Source: Meandrina meandrites (Eukaryota > Cnidaria > Anthozoa > Scleractinia > Meandrinidae). From it: a DNA stretch of 64,000 nt. The position numbers and the translations under genes were made by a program. The stretch covers positions 19,467,161 to 19,531,160 of the forward strand of contig OY855906.1 in the NCBI GenBank assembly GCA_963693305.1, in the 5' to 3' direction. The notes under the pieces were generated by a model that worked only from the letters and a program-made list of their open reading frames with translations, ran no database searches and was not told where the DNA came from. Shown here in pieces: positions 12,896 through 23,537 of the stretch (the stretch's first letter is position 1; each line of letters opens with the position of its first letter).

Positions 12896-15082
12896 ATTGT
12901 CATACAGAGCAGAGTGTAAGTCTGACTTCCTTACCTGCTTCATGATCTCCAATGACGCCCCTAACTATGGTGTAACTGTGAAACACCCCAAAGAAAAACA
13001 ACTCTTTCCCTGGGCTACAAAAATTCTAAAGTTAGTGAAGAGTAAGTTTTGTTTAAATTTTTTCTTGTATACCCGGTATCCAAGAAATATCAGCTGTTAC
13101 GCAGACCGGTCTGTGAAAACAAAACTGCCGAGCTTACTGAGCCATTTGGTCCTGTATCTTCAACTATATGGGAAGACAAAAATCTCAAACTAAGGAGTTC
13201 TTCGTTTTTCTTTAAGGTACCACTGACCTTAAAATGAGAAAACTGCTTGCTGTAACAAAAAAATTCCCAAAATTTGCAAATCACTTGAGGTAAAATATTA
13301 TCGAACAGTCGAGAAAAATCTAAATTCGAATGTTGCGAGCTAAAATTAGTAGCCGATAAAAATAGTAATATCACATAGACGTTTTAGGTAGTGACCAACA
13401 GTATTAGTTACTTGCTGAAAAAAAACATTGTGGTGAAAACAGAACTCTTAACTTTGAGATAAGTAATTTAACCGCAGGAACGCACTTTTTCACAGTACAC
13501 ACAAAATAAATATAACAAAACCACAGTTTTGTATTGAATTTGGAGTTGCCACATTTTCGAGGATGATTAGCAATGGAGAAATATTCGCTTGAGGGTTTCA
13601 ACATGTGGCCGTTTTATTGAGGTTTCCGGGTGGCTGTAAGCAAGTAATTAAATCAGTCAGGCTCAAGAGAAGAATACCAATCCGATTGTATATTTCGGTT
13701 CAGTAATCGCACAATAGCTCAGCAATAATAATAACCGATATCTTGCCAGCTCTGGGGACGATTATGGCGACTCTTCTGATCAACAATCAAATTCTCATTA
13801 CAATATTGATACATTAACACTCAACGTGAGAATGTGAATCATCTGTTTTATTCCTTCCTTTATTTATGTATACTTCACGTTACACTCTGCTTTGCTCTGT
13901 ATCAAGGATATGTTTTGTACTACTCAATACCAACAACGAAGTTAGTAGTTCTCTCTGATGTTCAATAATAGTCTCTTACGGCACATTACTGACAGACAGC
14001 TGTGAGCACAAACTGGCCACCAGCTTTGCACAGCTTAGATTTTGGTCCGTGCTCAGTATTTTAGTGACAACAACAGATCGCCGCTATTACCCGTTATTAT
14101 AACAACACTTGTCTATTTACATAGCAATTGTTGCTATTGTTGAAGCCTTTTTGTAAAATTACTTCTATCCAATAAATTTCCAGATAGTCTAAACGGGTTT
14201 TTTTTTTCAATAAAGCATAACGCGCCACGCTACAAGCACATGTAAGCTCCATGCATCGGTTTCGTGGTAAATATTATCCTAGTTATCATATCATAAAATG
14301 ATTTGTTTTTAAATATCAGCCACTTTTGGAGTCCTCGGCGTCGCATTTAAGAATTCATACGATGTCATTTGCATTTTTGAAATTGCCGGTGAAACCGAAC
14401 AAGAGCAGTATTTAAAATAACACCTTGAAATTCAGCGTCGCTGCTCGTTCCACCCTTTCATTGCGTGCTTAAACTGTTGACAGCTCGTGCTGTTTTCTCA
14501 CTAATCCCTCTAAGCTCTTTGCGTCCTACAGAGCTCACAGTGCAAGGTTAAGTGACTCAATTCACTTCTGCCACCCTAAAAAGCTTTACTTAAACATCTT
14601 AAATCTAAGATAGAGCTTTTTCTGGAACATAACTACCTCACGAGCTTTTCAGATGTAGACCACGTGCAATGAAATTGCTTTCCGAGTTTTGTTTGCGTGT
14701 TAAATTAGGTGAACGACTGCAAGCATTTCCGTGCGTAGCCCTTTTTAGGCCGGGTGAGGAAAATTCACATGTGATCTTATCGCCATAGGCGTGGTATTTG
14801 TTTCAGGGTCGTTTTAGCTTTGTAAACGCCCCAGAGAAGTCACGGTTTTCAGGCAAAACAGGTGCGGTGAGATATTTATCACAACTCAGCTGATTAATCG
14901 TCAAGGTTCGCTCTAAAATCGCTTTTCGAGGATCGCATCTTTAAGATTTCCAGCTAGAGGTAGTCCATCGGACGTTCACTTGACTGTTTGCTTTGACGGA
15001 TTCGTGTGGACTCTTTCCAGCGCTCGCTGTTTTGCATGAATTTTTAAACACTCAGTTGTTAAAACAACTTCCCTTGCCGGTT

Positions 15083-18000
15083 ATGTCTTTAGTTCAGAAA
15101 TCATCACAGCGAGATAAACAGCGCAACACGAAAGGAGGTAAGTAAAATACGAGATCTCATTACCTTCTGTCTTTCAACCAAAACGACATGATGTGTCCAG
15201 GGCATGACACATGTGACTTGTAGAATGTCTTCCAACGGAAATGTAGAAATTGCAAGTTTCTTTGAAGTTAAACGCTTTACTTAACTAAAATCTAAACTTC
15301 TCATAACATGGCGTTTTCTTTTCGGTTCATAGTTTCATTATTATTTTCTCCGCCATTGTGCACATCAAAACGGTGCATTTTGAGTTAATTTGGTTATAAT
15401 TAAGGTGAAACCGTAAAAACTGTAAATAGTGCTACCTGCCCATATATCTCCTATACTTCTTTTTCATTACGGGTAGTGCTTCATTAGTTGAAGTGCGGGG
15501 AAAATAAACCCCTCACTGTAAATTACATTTGCATTCATCGGCAATTTTCTTTGTCGTCATTGATTCGTATAACGTTCAAACTTGTTGTCAGGAATCGTTT
15601 GAGGACTGAACAAAGGAATCACACGCTTGTTAATAACTCTTCATCGTGTTTTAGTTTGATAAAGTGCCTTCCTGTGGCGTGTCACAAAAGGCTCTCAAAG
15701 GTTGAATATGCGTAGAAGAATACGTTTTATGAGCTTCGTTTTACGATTTGATAGCATTAAATGTGACATCTCTTTCAGTTTGAAAATTATCGATTTATTA
15801 AGTGAACCGTAGAATCCCGCCCATAATTCTCATTTTCACCACGAGAACACACAAAACTAAACGAACCAGTGATGTAACGTGTTTGTAATCACGCGGTTAA
15901 ACCTAAAAAAACTCCACCCAAATCAACCAACTGTTTACAAACTAGCGGTGACTAAAACAATTCCTCCAAATTTGTGGCTTCGAACGAATCTAAGTTCCTT
16001 TAAAAGCAAAGGAAGAAGTGGTAATCACCCGCCTTAGTTCGGAAGGTATTTTCATATATTTTACAGTATGGTGATTTGAATATAACAGGTGTTTTATCGC
16101 TTGATAATGTAAACCATTGAAGTGTGTAAGCTAACGCCTGTGGCCCAGCTGTTTTGGCGCGAAATGACGACACCGCGTGTCTTGAAACTTGTTACCAATT
16201 TATTCAGCTCTGTAACGAGTGCTCAGCGCTGTTCGTGCTTATTTATTAACTAAGTCAAACGTAAAATATCTCTTTTTCGAGTTACAGCATTGTTGGTGTT
16301 CTTTCTAACATTTTCCCATACTTTTATTATTGATATATCCACGTGTTTAGCGATAACACGTGGTACACGCATGCACGACTTCACAGACGCTGGGTGATAA
16401 ATGAGATAGGCAAAATATATAAGCTCATCGCGGCGAAATACAGTGTTATGACTATTTTACGACCAATACCAATTTCGAAACAACTTAAGCGTTTAGTCTT
16501 GTTTTCAAATATACGGTGAATGGGTGGAGAAAAATTAATATACAATCGAAAATTGTAGTTGGGCTTTTATTTAATAAACTTCCCTTCTTCCTCCATTTTG
16601 TACTCGCCATAAAACTCTTAGACTGACCAACGTTCGTGGCTATGTTTGTAACTACAACAACAATAGATCAACTTAACTTAAATAACGCTATTGGTAAACC
16701 TTTTTATTTCCTTTCCACATACAGTTTACCTCGTTTTAGACGCATTTATTCGTGAAAACATGCTTCGGAGATTGTTCAGCTTTCGCAGGCCAAAACAAGA
16801 CGAGAAGGAAAACGCAGCGGACAACATTCAGAAGGAAAATGTTGATCCAAACTCTCAGGTACAATATAATGTCAATGTGAACGTAAATTAATGTTACGTG
16901 TGCTAGGAAACTTATGTGATGTTTCATCACCCAACCCTTTACACTTACTTACTTAGAAGACAGTCGTACAAACAAACCAGCTACAGTCGAGCATTTTCAA
17001 AGCTGATCCAGAATTGACGGTGAAGATGGAATCAATGGAGGGTGTCGACACGCTATCAAATAGTGATTTGGTTGAAAACACAAAGAGAGAGAATGACATG
17101 GAACAACAACAAGAGCTAAACCCTGAATCATGTTTAACTTTGGAACCCTCATCTCTCTCAGACGCAGAAAGGTAGGGAAAACTGAGTTCTGACTTACAAA
17201 AGTGATTTGTTTTTCGGATGCATGGCTCCGTTGGAATAGCAAGTCATCGCGTTTAGTGTTACAATGCTGTTGATCGTATATATTGCAAATAAAGCGGGGG
17301 GGGGGGGGGGGATGTATGAAAAACTTTCCTCTGCAAACTTTTTTTTAATTTATGCACCTCTGCAAACACGTTTTTTTCCGAAAAGCAAACTGTTTTTTTT
17401 TTACACATACCGCGTTTGCAAGCAGTTTATTTTGTCTTTCTAGGCCCTGCAAACAATTTTTCAATATTTTTCATACCCCTACCCCCCTCCAGAAAAAATA
17501 ATGGTCCGTCCCTTACAATTTTGTGTCTGACGCGTTTCAAAACACGTTTTATGTTTAAGTGACACGAAAGACTGCGAGAGTGTCAAAGACGAAGTCTCTA
17601 TCTCTGGCGAGTCTGAACGCTGTGAAAGCTCAACGTCTGCAGATGACAAAGATGAGAGCGGCATCGAACAAGACTTTGAACAAACGACTGTGGATCAAAT
17701 GTTGAATTCAAACACAGACCATCCAACGATAGAACTCAGAAAAGAGTCTTCGAAGCCAGAAAAAGCGCCCGAGAGTCCCCCAATGCCACTGATTCCCATA
17801 AACCTCAAGTCGCATCTAAAACGAAACGATCGAATCAAGACGCTTAATCGAATTCCTAAACGAATACCAGGCAAGATAGAACAAAGCGGGAGTAGCTGTG
17901 ACAGCTCCCCTGAGAAATGTCCCAGTTTTTTACCCTCGAAAACTATCAATATCAGGAAACAGTTTCCACCCCAAAGAGTCCAATATTCTCGGGGGTTCTC

Positions 18001-20535
18001 TGTTACACCTTCAAGACAGCCCCGTCGTAATAAGGTCCCAGAAATGTTTGGGGACATAATCATAAAGGATCGCTTTAGAGGACGGTCTCAAATCCAGTCT
18101 CCTGTACGGAAGGGTATTCTGAAACATCCTAACGCCTCTAAATCAACGGCCATGGGAGTTAAGTATGCAGCGACACCAAAGAAGAGCAAAGTTATTTCTT
18201 CCAAAGGTATGTTTATATTTTAATGAACAGCTCAAAGACACAGTTTCCGTCAAATCCAGGAAAAACAGGAGTGTAAATTAAGAAGAATAGTACTTTGCTC
18301 AGCACATCCGAGTTAACCAACCACCGCGCGCGAAAAGCACTTTTCACTTGTGTGGTAGATACTAAAGAATATTTGCCTATCATCAGCTTACAATTGACGA
18401 CACGTGATAATTGCCCATGCCCTTATCTTCAGAGATATATTTAACGCCTTTACGGGATGGAATAATATCTCTTATTGAAAAACCAGAATTAACATTTCAA
18501 GCTTGTTTTGAAAAAACCTAGCACGAATTTTTCAACCATTACAATAGAATAGCGGCGTCTTTTCGGAATAGAGCGAAGAAAAGTAAATATTTCGATATTC
18601 TTGTTCAACCCTTGATGCATGTCTGGTAACAGAGTAAACTTCGAACAATTGTTGTCCTAGTTAGCGGAGTTTGGGGAACAAGTATACTTTCCGATTCTAA
18701 TATTCTAGTGAAATAATAAAAGGATTCCAAAATTCGTGACGTCATTACACGAAGATTGCTTTCCGCAGTCAAACTGATAATGCCTCATTACCAGGTTCCT
18801 TGATTGGAGCGCGGTACGTGTGGTATTGTGGGCCTCTTGCATTCGGGAAAACGGCACGAGCTTCAGTGAAGCCCGACACGCCTTGTCTCTCGCCTTTCAC
18901 AGACGAGAGGCAAAAGCGGCTGGGGACCGGGCAGGGTACTCCTCCCTCCCCCCCCGTCTGTGAGCCGAGTGTGTCGGATCATTTGTTTTCCTCTTTTCTT
19001 TCTCCCACTGACACACCCAACAAGTCTTTTTTCAGTTTTTCAAGCTTAATGGAGTGCATTTGTTTGTTGTCTTGTCCTGTTCGTGGCAGTATACCGTTCT
19101 GGTAATGTATGTGTCCATGTGTTTGCTTTCGTTACGTTGAGTACGTCAGTGAGGTCTGTATATTGTAGTATCAGCTGTTTGTCTATGTACGATGTTGTCG
19201 TGAATTCGTCTTATTCGTGCTTTGTAGCCTCGGCTTCTCATAATCGGGATCTTTTGTTTCTTTTTTTGTTTGTTTGTTTTTTTTATAACGACAGGAAAGA
19301 AAACATCTGTGTTGTCATCAGATAGCGGGCTCAGCGATGGCGAGGGTTCCAGCGGTGAAGAACAAAAGCGCATGCCTGTCAAGAAGATCTTCAGTAACCA
19401 GCAAGCCTTGCGAAAGAGAATAGATGATTTGAATGGAATGTTAAAAACAATGGGACAACAGAAGTCTGAACTCCAGGCCGTGCTACAGATAATCGAGGAC
19501 TGGTCTGAGGATTTACGAACAGTAGATAGAACCAACTTGGGTGTCCCGTATATACGAGCTGTCAAGCAGCTGCTTGGTACGTGCATTTCATGAATTGTCT
19601 TAATGTGTTCCAGGCCCCCTCATTCACTCGTTGCAAAGTTTTTCTTATTGGCCACCGCCCAGCTCCGGTTTTCCACATTCTGAGAGCCTCGAACATGTTT
19701 TCCTTTGTTGTAAACTCATTATCATACATTACCATACCCAGAAACAAAGGAAAATTAAATTGAACCACCACATATACCTTACAAATGAACCAGGAATAAT
19801 ATGCTTCAAAAAAAAAAATGTTCGAAATAAATGTTCGAAAATGCGAATGGTATGTAATTCTAGTCATCGGCCAATCTATGTTATTAACCAGCCTTTCAGC
19901 TTCAGTCCTCCATAGTAATTGCAATATATTCGGAGAACCTGTCGGTTATGACATCAAGACAACAGAGATCTTTTTATTTTAGTATTACACATAAAGAGTT
20001 GCGCGCGAGTCAACCACTATCGCTTTAGTACTATGTGTTTTTTGCGAAAATGTCGCAGTGACAAAAACAAGAAAACAAGGTCTCGAAAGGTTGGAAATTT
20101 AATAACCACAACATGGCTTAACTACCCTCAGGCAATTATGTTGCTCACAAGGAAAAAGAGAAATTTTACTGCGATTTCTGTTCTTCTTGAAAAATGAATC
20201 GATATTGCCAAAATACGACTTGACCACAAATGGACCTACATTTCATACTGGCCTATTTATGAAATCAATGTTTTCTCCTTACAACAGGGAAACAACGCAT
20301 CGCCTTGACCAGTAGAAAGAGCGACTTCAACAGACGAATATTGAACCTGAAGGAAGCTGAAGTTCCCTTCAGTGAAGATTTCAGTAATTTGGTTCAACAG
20401 CTGCGTAAGGAAGTCACTTATGTTGTTAGAGATCAAAGAAAATACAGTGCAAGAAGGGTGGAAAACATCCGACAACTTCAAGGGAGACTCATTGGAACAT
20501 GTTCGGCGATACTTTCAGTTTACTATGAAGAATAA
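15083..20535 (+). CDS. Unknown six-exon protein with KEN-box motifs and the shared C-terminal domain
   Basis: Exons 15083-15137, 16725-16858, 16957-17171, 17560-18206, 19295-19576 and 20288-20535 join in phase to 526 aa, all with GT/AG sites. Residues 1-40 are basic; two KEN motifs lie at 46-48 (EKENAAD) and 55-57 (QKENVDP). Residues ~64-400 are acidic or Ser-rich then basic and look disordered, with proline-directed sites (SVTPSR, QSPVRKG, AATPKKSK) and a GILKHP motif near residue 320. Residues ~410-526 form the helical domain shared with the 181-aa protein at 10400-10945. KEN boxes are APC/C degrons and the proline-directed sites suit CDK/MAPK phosphorylation, so a cell-cycle-regulated nuclear protein is a reasonable inference, but no known family is recognised. 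An internal ATG in exon 2 (MLRRLF) is an alternative start. A poly(A) signal lies at 20684. The intron 17172-17559 holds a G-run MITE. Confidence 0.85.
15138..16724 (+). other. Intron 1 of the six-exon unknown gene
   Basis: Donor GTAAGT, acceptor ACATACAG. No coding frame or repeat with defined ends is seen. A small inverted repeat around CACGTG lies at 16340-16365. Confidence 0.6.
17292..17514. mobile_element. G-run MITE copy A, truncated at the left
   Basis: It begins with a G run and ATGTATGAAAAA, contains repeated CTGCAAAC-plus-T-run units, and ends in CCCCTCC followed by AGAAAAAATAATGGTCCGTC. The right end matches copies at about 21665-23288 and 53508-53793. The left terminal part (GGGACGGACCATTATT) is missing here. 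It lies within an intron of the six-exon gene. Confidence 0.7.
18207..19294 (+). other. Intron 4 of the six-exon unknown gene
   Basis: Donor GTATGT, acceptor CGACAG after a T-rich tract. The segment around 18800-19080 is more GC-rich and carries a 101-codon frame with no recognisable domain or splice support. I read it as noncoding, possibly an old repeat. Confidence 0.5.
19577..20287 (+). other. Intron 5 of the six-exon unknown gene
   Basis: Phase-1 intron with donor GTACGT and acceptor CAACAG. It interrupts the conserved C-terminal domain right after the LLG motif, at a point where the 10.4-kb paralog has continuous coding sequence. Nothing else is seen in it. Confidence 0.7.
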
Positions 20536-20683
20536 AAGCTAATTTGGTCTAATTTGCTTTAAATAATCGCCAATCGTCCGCAAGGCAAGTTTAACGACAT
20601 GAACACTTTTGCATATAATTTTCATCCGTAGACCAACGATTGGGCTCATTTCTCTGTTTAAACTTGTTTTCGTTCCCTTTTCC

Positions 20684-20689
20684 AATAAA
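20684..20689 (+). terminator. Poly(A) signal AATAAA of the six-exon gene
   Basis: Canonical hexamer 149 bases after the stop codon at 20535. Confidence 0.6.
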
Positions 20690-21568
20690 AAGTTAATTTT
20701 ATTCTCAACTGAAAAAAAAGTTTATAAGCTAAAATTAAAACAGTACACAGTTGCTTATTTGACCTTTTAAAATGAATAAGTTTAGTGCTCTTACACTGAG
20801 GTCATATTCCATCACAGTTGACAAACTTTGTATTTTGATAAATTTTACTTGAATAAAATGTTGGAAGTGTAAATCGAGGGATTACTGAGTGCTTTATTTT
20901 AGCTTAACTGGTCTACAAAGATCAGCTAACCTCAGCTAACTTCACCTGATGATGTGGCCGATTTTTGATCAAAGATTCTTTTCATGTCAAGTAGAATGAC
21001 CATGGGTCGAATCCTATTAAATTTGAATTTCTCAATAGTTTGAGCTTAAAGATTTCGTTTTGTTTGGAGATTGAAGCCTGCAGCTAGCTGAGTAAATATG
21101 GAAACTTGTGTACTCAATACTAGGGAACTAGCAAACAAGCTAACTTGAAATATTCAAAAAAAATAAACTTATAAATTGTATCTCTTGTACGGCAGGCCTT
21201 TCTTGAGCTTTTTTTTTTTTGTATTTTAAGCTGATCTTTTTCACGGGTGTTTTCTTTCATGGAGCGTTGTCTTTTACTCTTTTGTCTAGTACTGAGGGCT
21301 CCTTCTTAACTACAGATCTTGAGCAGTTGCTAAGGAAACGCTGAAGACAGTTTTAAGTGCCAAGCCATTTTGGAGAGTTTGTTGGTGCTAAATGGTGATT
21401 TTTTTTATTGGAGGGGAACACCTGCTTTGAAAAAATTGACATTGCGCACGCGTCCCTAGTAGTAGTAGTTATTTTTGGAACGCCACCAGACAGTTGACCC
21501 CCGCGGAACAATGGAACAACCCTGTGCCAAAAGGTTATCCGTGTGAGTCTGGTTCCCAAAATATGACA
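20690..21568. other. Intergenic region, no gene seen
   Basis: AT-rich DNA between the end of the six-exon gene and the nested mobile element. Short frames on both strands have no recognisable content. Confidence 0.6.
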
Positions 21569-21812
21569 GTAAGCAGTGGCGGATCCAGGGGAGCCCCCCC
21601 CCCCCCCCCCCCCCTACATTCAACATTCATATATAGTCAAGCCTTCAAAAGCCCCCCGCCCCGCTTAGGGACGGACCATTATTTTTCTGGAGGGGGGGGG
21701 GGGGGGGATGAAAAATCTCTCTCTGCAAACTTTTTTTTTTATCTATGCACCTCTCCAAACAATTTTTTTCTAACAACACCTTCCTGCAAACAATTTTTTC
21801 GATCTTTTTAGG

Positions 21813-21839
21813 CGATGACGTCATTTTATGACGTCATCG
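21813..21839. repeat. Double CRE palindrome
   Basis: CGATGACGTCA, a 5-base AT spacer, then TGACGTCATCG: two complete CREB/ATF-type sites arranged as a perfect inverted repeat. It lies inside a mobile element, so it may be a transposon-borne regulatory site. Confidence 0.6.
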
Positions 21840-22560
21840 GTTAATGCTGTAAAGGGGAAAAGCGATGGAATTTATGGAATTTATGGAATTTTTGGGGTGA
21901 TGTCCGATTACTCCTGAATTGAACCGAAGAGCACTGGGAACTAGGTGCATGGTTCGTGTTCTTTTTAAGCGATGACATCATGTCATCGGTCGTCGTGCGA
22001 GTGGACGGGATCTGTTGTCTGTTGCGATTGACCGATCTGTAGAACCGAATAGAAAACACCGCGTAGAACTCAAAGCAAAATACTCCCGGGCAGTTAGAAA
22101 GGACCGATTCTAAGTATAAATGAAAGAGACAAATTATATTTGACGTGTTTTTATTAGATTTAGTAAACAGAAATCTTTACATTTGAGCTAAACATTTTCA
22201 AGACAGCGTTTGACCTTGTATTGTATGTCGTCAGTATCGGATGTCGCGCTACAAGATAACGCAACTTTTGTCGAACAATCATTCAACACAGAAGTTGTCA
22301 GCTACTTTTATTTATTTTTTTTTTGAAATTTTCTGTCAAATTTCCTCAAAATTCTTAAAGACCCCTTGTGAAACGTCATCGCTTCTGCATGCATTGCGTG
22401 CCGTTTATTTAACCACGATCTGACACAAAAAGGAGGCTCGCTTTTGCTGCCATCAATCATTATTTAATTCAATATTTTATGGTGGCGACCAATAAACACC
22501 TCTGAACTCATCTTTTTCGTTTTCTGAGACGTACACTACGAAGATTGGCGGCAGTAATTT

Positions 22561-23131
22561 CTTTTATTCTTTTTTTAATTCTTTAACGAAGACTAGTGAC
22601 CAGCACAAGGAAAGACTTCTTGTGGTTGTAAGCTTGTCGTTTATTTCCGCCGCGTTTCGTCTCTAACTGAGACTTCTTCAGGGAATGAATACAACTAGCA
22701 AAGAACAGCATATATAGCACATTCGCGTGCCTAGCTACAACTTCTCATGGAAGTGAATAATAACTAAAATATGCTGTAAACGAACGTTACAAAAAATGCC
22801 TTAATACATATGTTATTGCGTGTTGTTATATTTTGGGGAGCATACGATTAGCGCTAATCGTATGGCCCCCAAAATATAACAACACGCAATAACATATGTA
22901 TTAAGGCGTTTTCTGTAACTTTCGTTTACAGCATATTTTAGTTATTATTCACTTCCATGGGAAGTTGTAGCTAGGCACGCGAATGTGCTATATATGCTGT
23001 TCTTTGCTAGTTGTATTCATTCCCTGAAGAAGTCTCAGTTAGAGACGAAACGCGGCGGAAATAAACGACAAGCTTACAACTACAAGAACTCTTTCCTTGT
23101 GCTGCTCACTAGTCTTCGCTAAAAAATAAAA
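22561..23131. repeat. 571-bp near-perfect palindrome (foldback element)
   Basis: Two ~285-base arms meet at GATTAGCGCTAATC (centre 22852/22853) with essentially no spacer and only a few mismatches (for example TTACAAAAAATGCC against TTACAGAAAACGCC). Each arm contains CTGAAGA, a GTCTC/GAGAC stem and GAAACG. A second foldback with similar overall design is at 29656-30046. Classification is uncertain; a dimeric insertion of a small retroelement-derived repeat is possible. Confidence 0.85.
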
Positions 23132-23537
23132 GTTTCTCTGACTTCTATGCAAACTATTTTTTTAATACATGTGATGTTTGCAAAGAATTTATTTTGCCTT
23201 TTTAGGCCCTGCAAACAATTTTTTTCAATATTTTTCATCCCCCCCCCCCCCCCCCCCCCCTCCAGAAAAATAATGGTCCGTCCCTTAGCTGAAGGTGTGA
23301 ATCCGCCACTGGTAAGAAACTTTCCTCAGACAGTAGGTTTCTTTCAATATTCGGTTCGCGCCCATAAATGAGACTGGGTTTGAAAAAGTTGGGTCACCAT
23401 GGCAACTACTGAACGCGAACACTGTCGGCCATATTGAAATTCCAATAAGAAGGATCGAATGTTTATGACCGTTCTAAACCGAATATAATTCTAAGAAGAA
23501 ATAATACATTGGTTGTAATGAGATAATAACTTCATCA

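Larger units (their letters stand above)
10946..15082. other. Intergenic region between the two paralogs
   Basis: No coding exon with splice support is visible. The only clear structure is the inverted-repeat element at 12708-12895. The last ~500 bases before 15083 include CpG-containing sequence and could carry the promoter of the downstream six-exon gene; no TATA box is evident. Confidence 0.5.
21665..23288. mobile_element. G-run MITE copy B, interrupted by a foldback
   Basis: Ends are GGGACGGACCATTATT plus a G run on the left and a C run plus AATGGTCCGTCCCTTA on the right. The MITE body (CTGCAAAC-T-run units) occupies about 21700-21810 and 23131-23240. The middle, 21813-23131, is foreign DNA including the foldback at 22561-23131. 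This copy lies within the larger 21574-23311 element. Confidence 0.7.
21574..23311. mobile_element. Outer element of a nested stack, ends CAGTGGCGGAT
   Basis: The left end CAGTGGCGGATCCAGG and right end (reverse complement CAGTGGCGGATTCACA) form a short terminal inverted repeat. GTAAG directly flanks both sides (21569-21573 and 23312-23316), consistent with a 5-bp target-site duplication. A G-run MITE and a large foldback sit inside. No transposase frame remains. Superfamily not assigned. Confidence 0.65.

Noticed and set aside
18800..19105. 101-codon frame in intron 4 of the six-exon gene
   Set aside because: No splice sites fit the phase of the flanking exons, and exons 18206 and 19295 join directly in frame.
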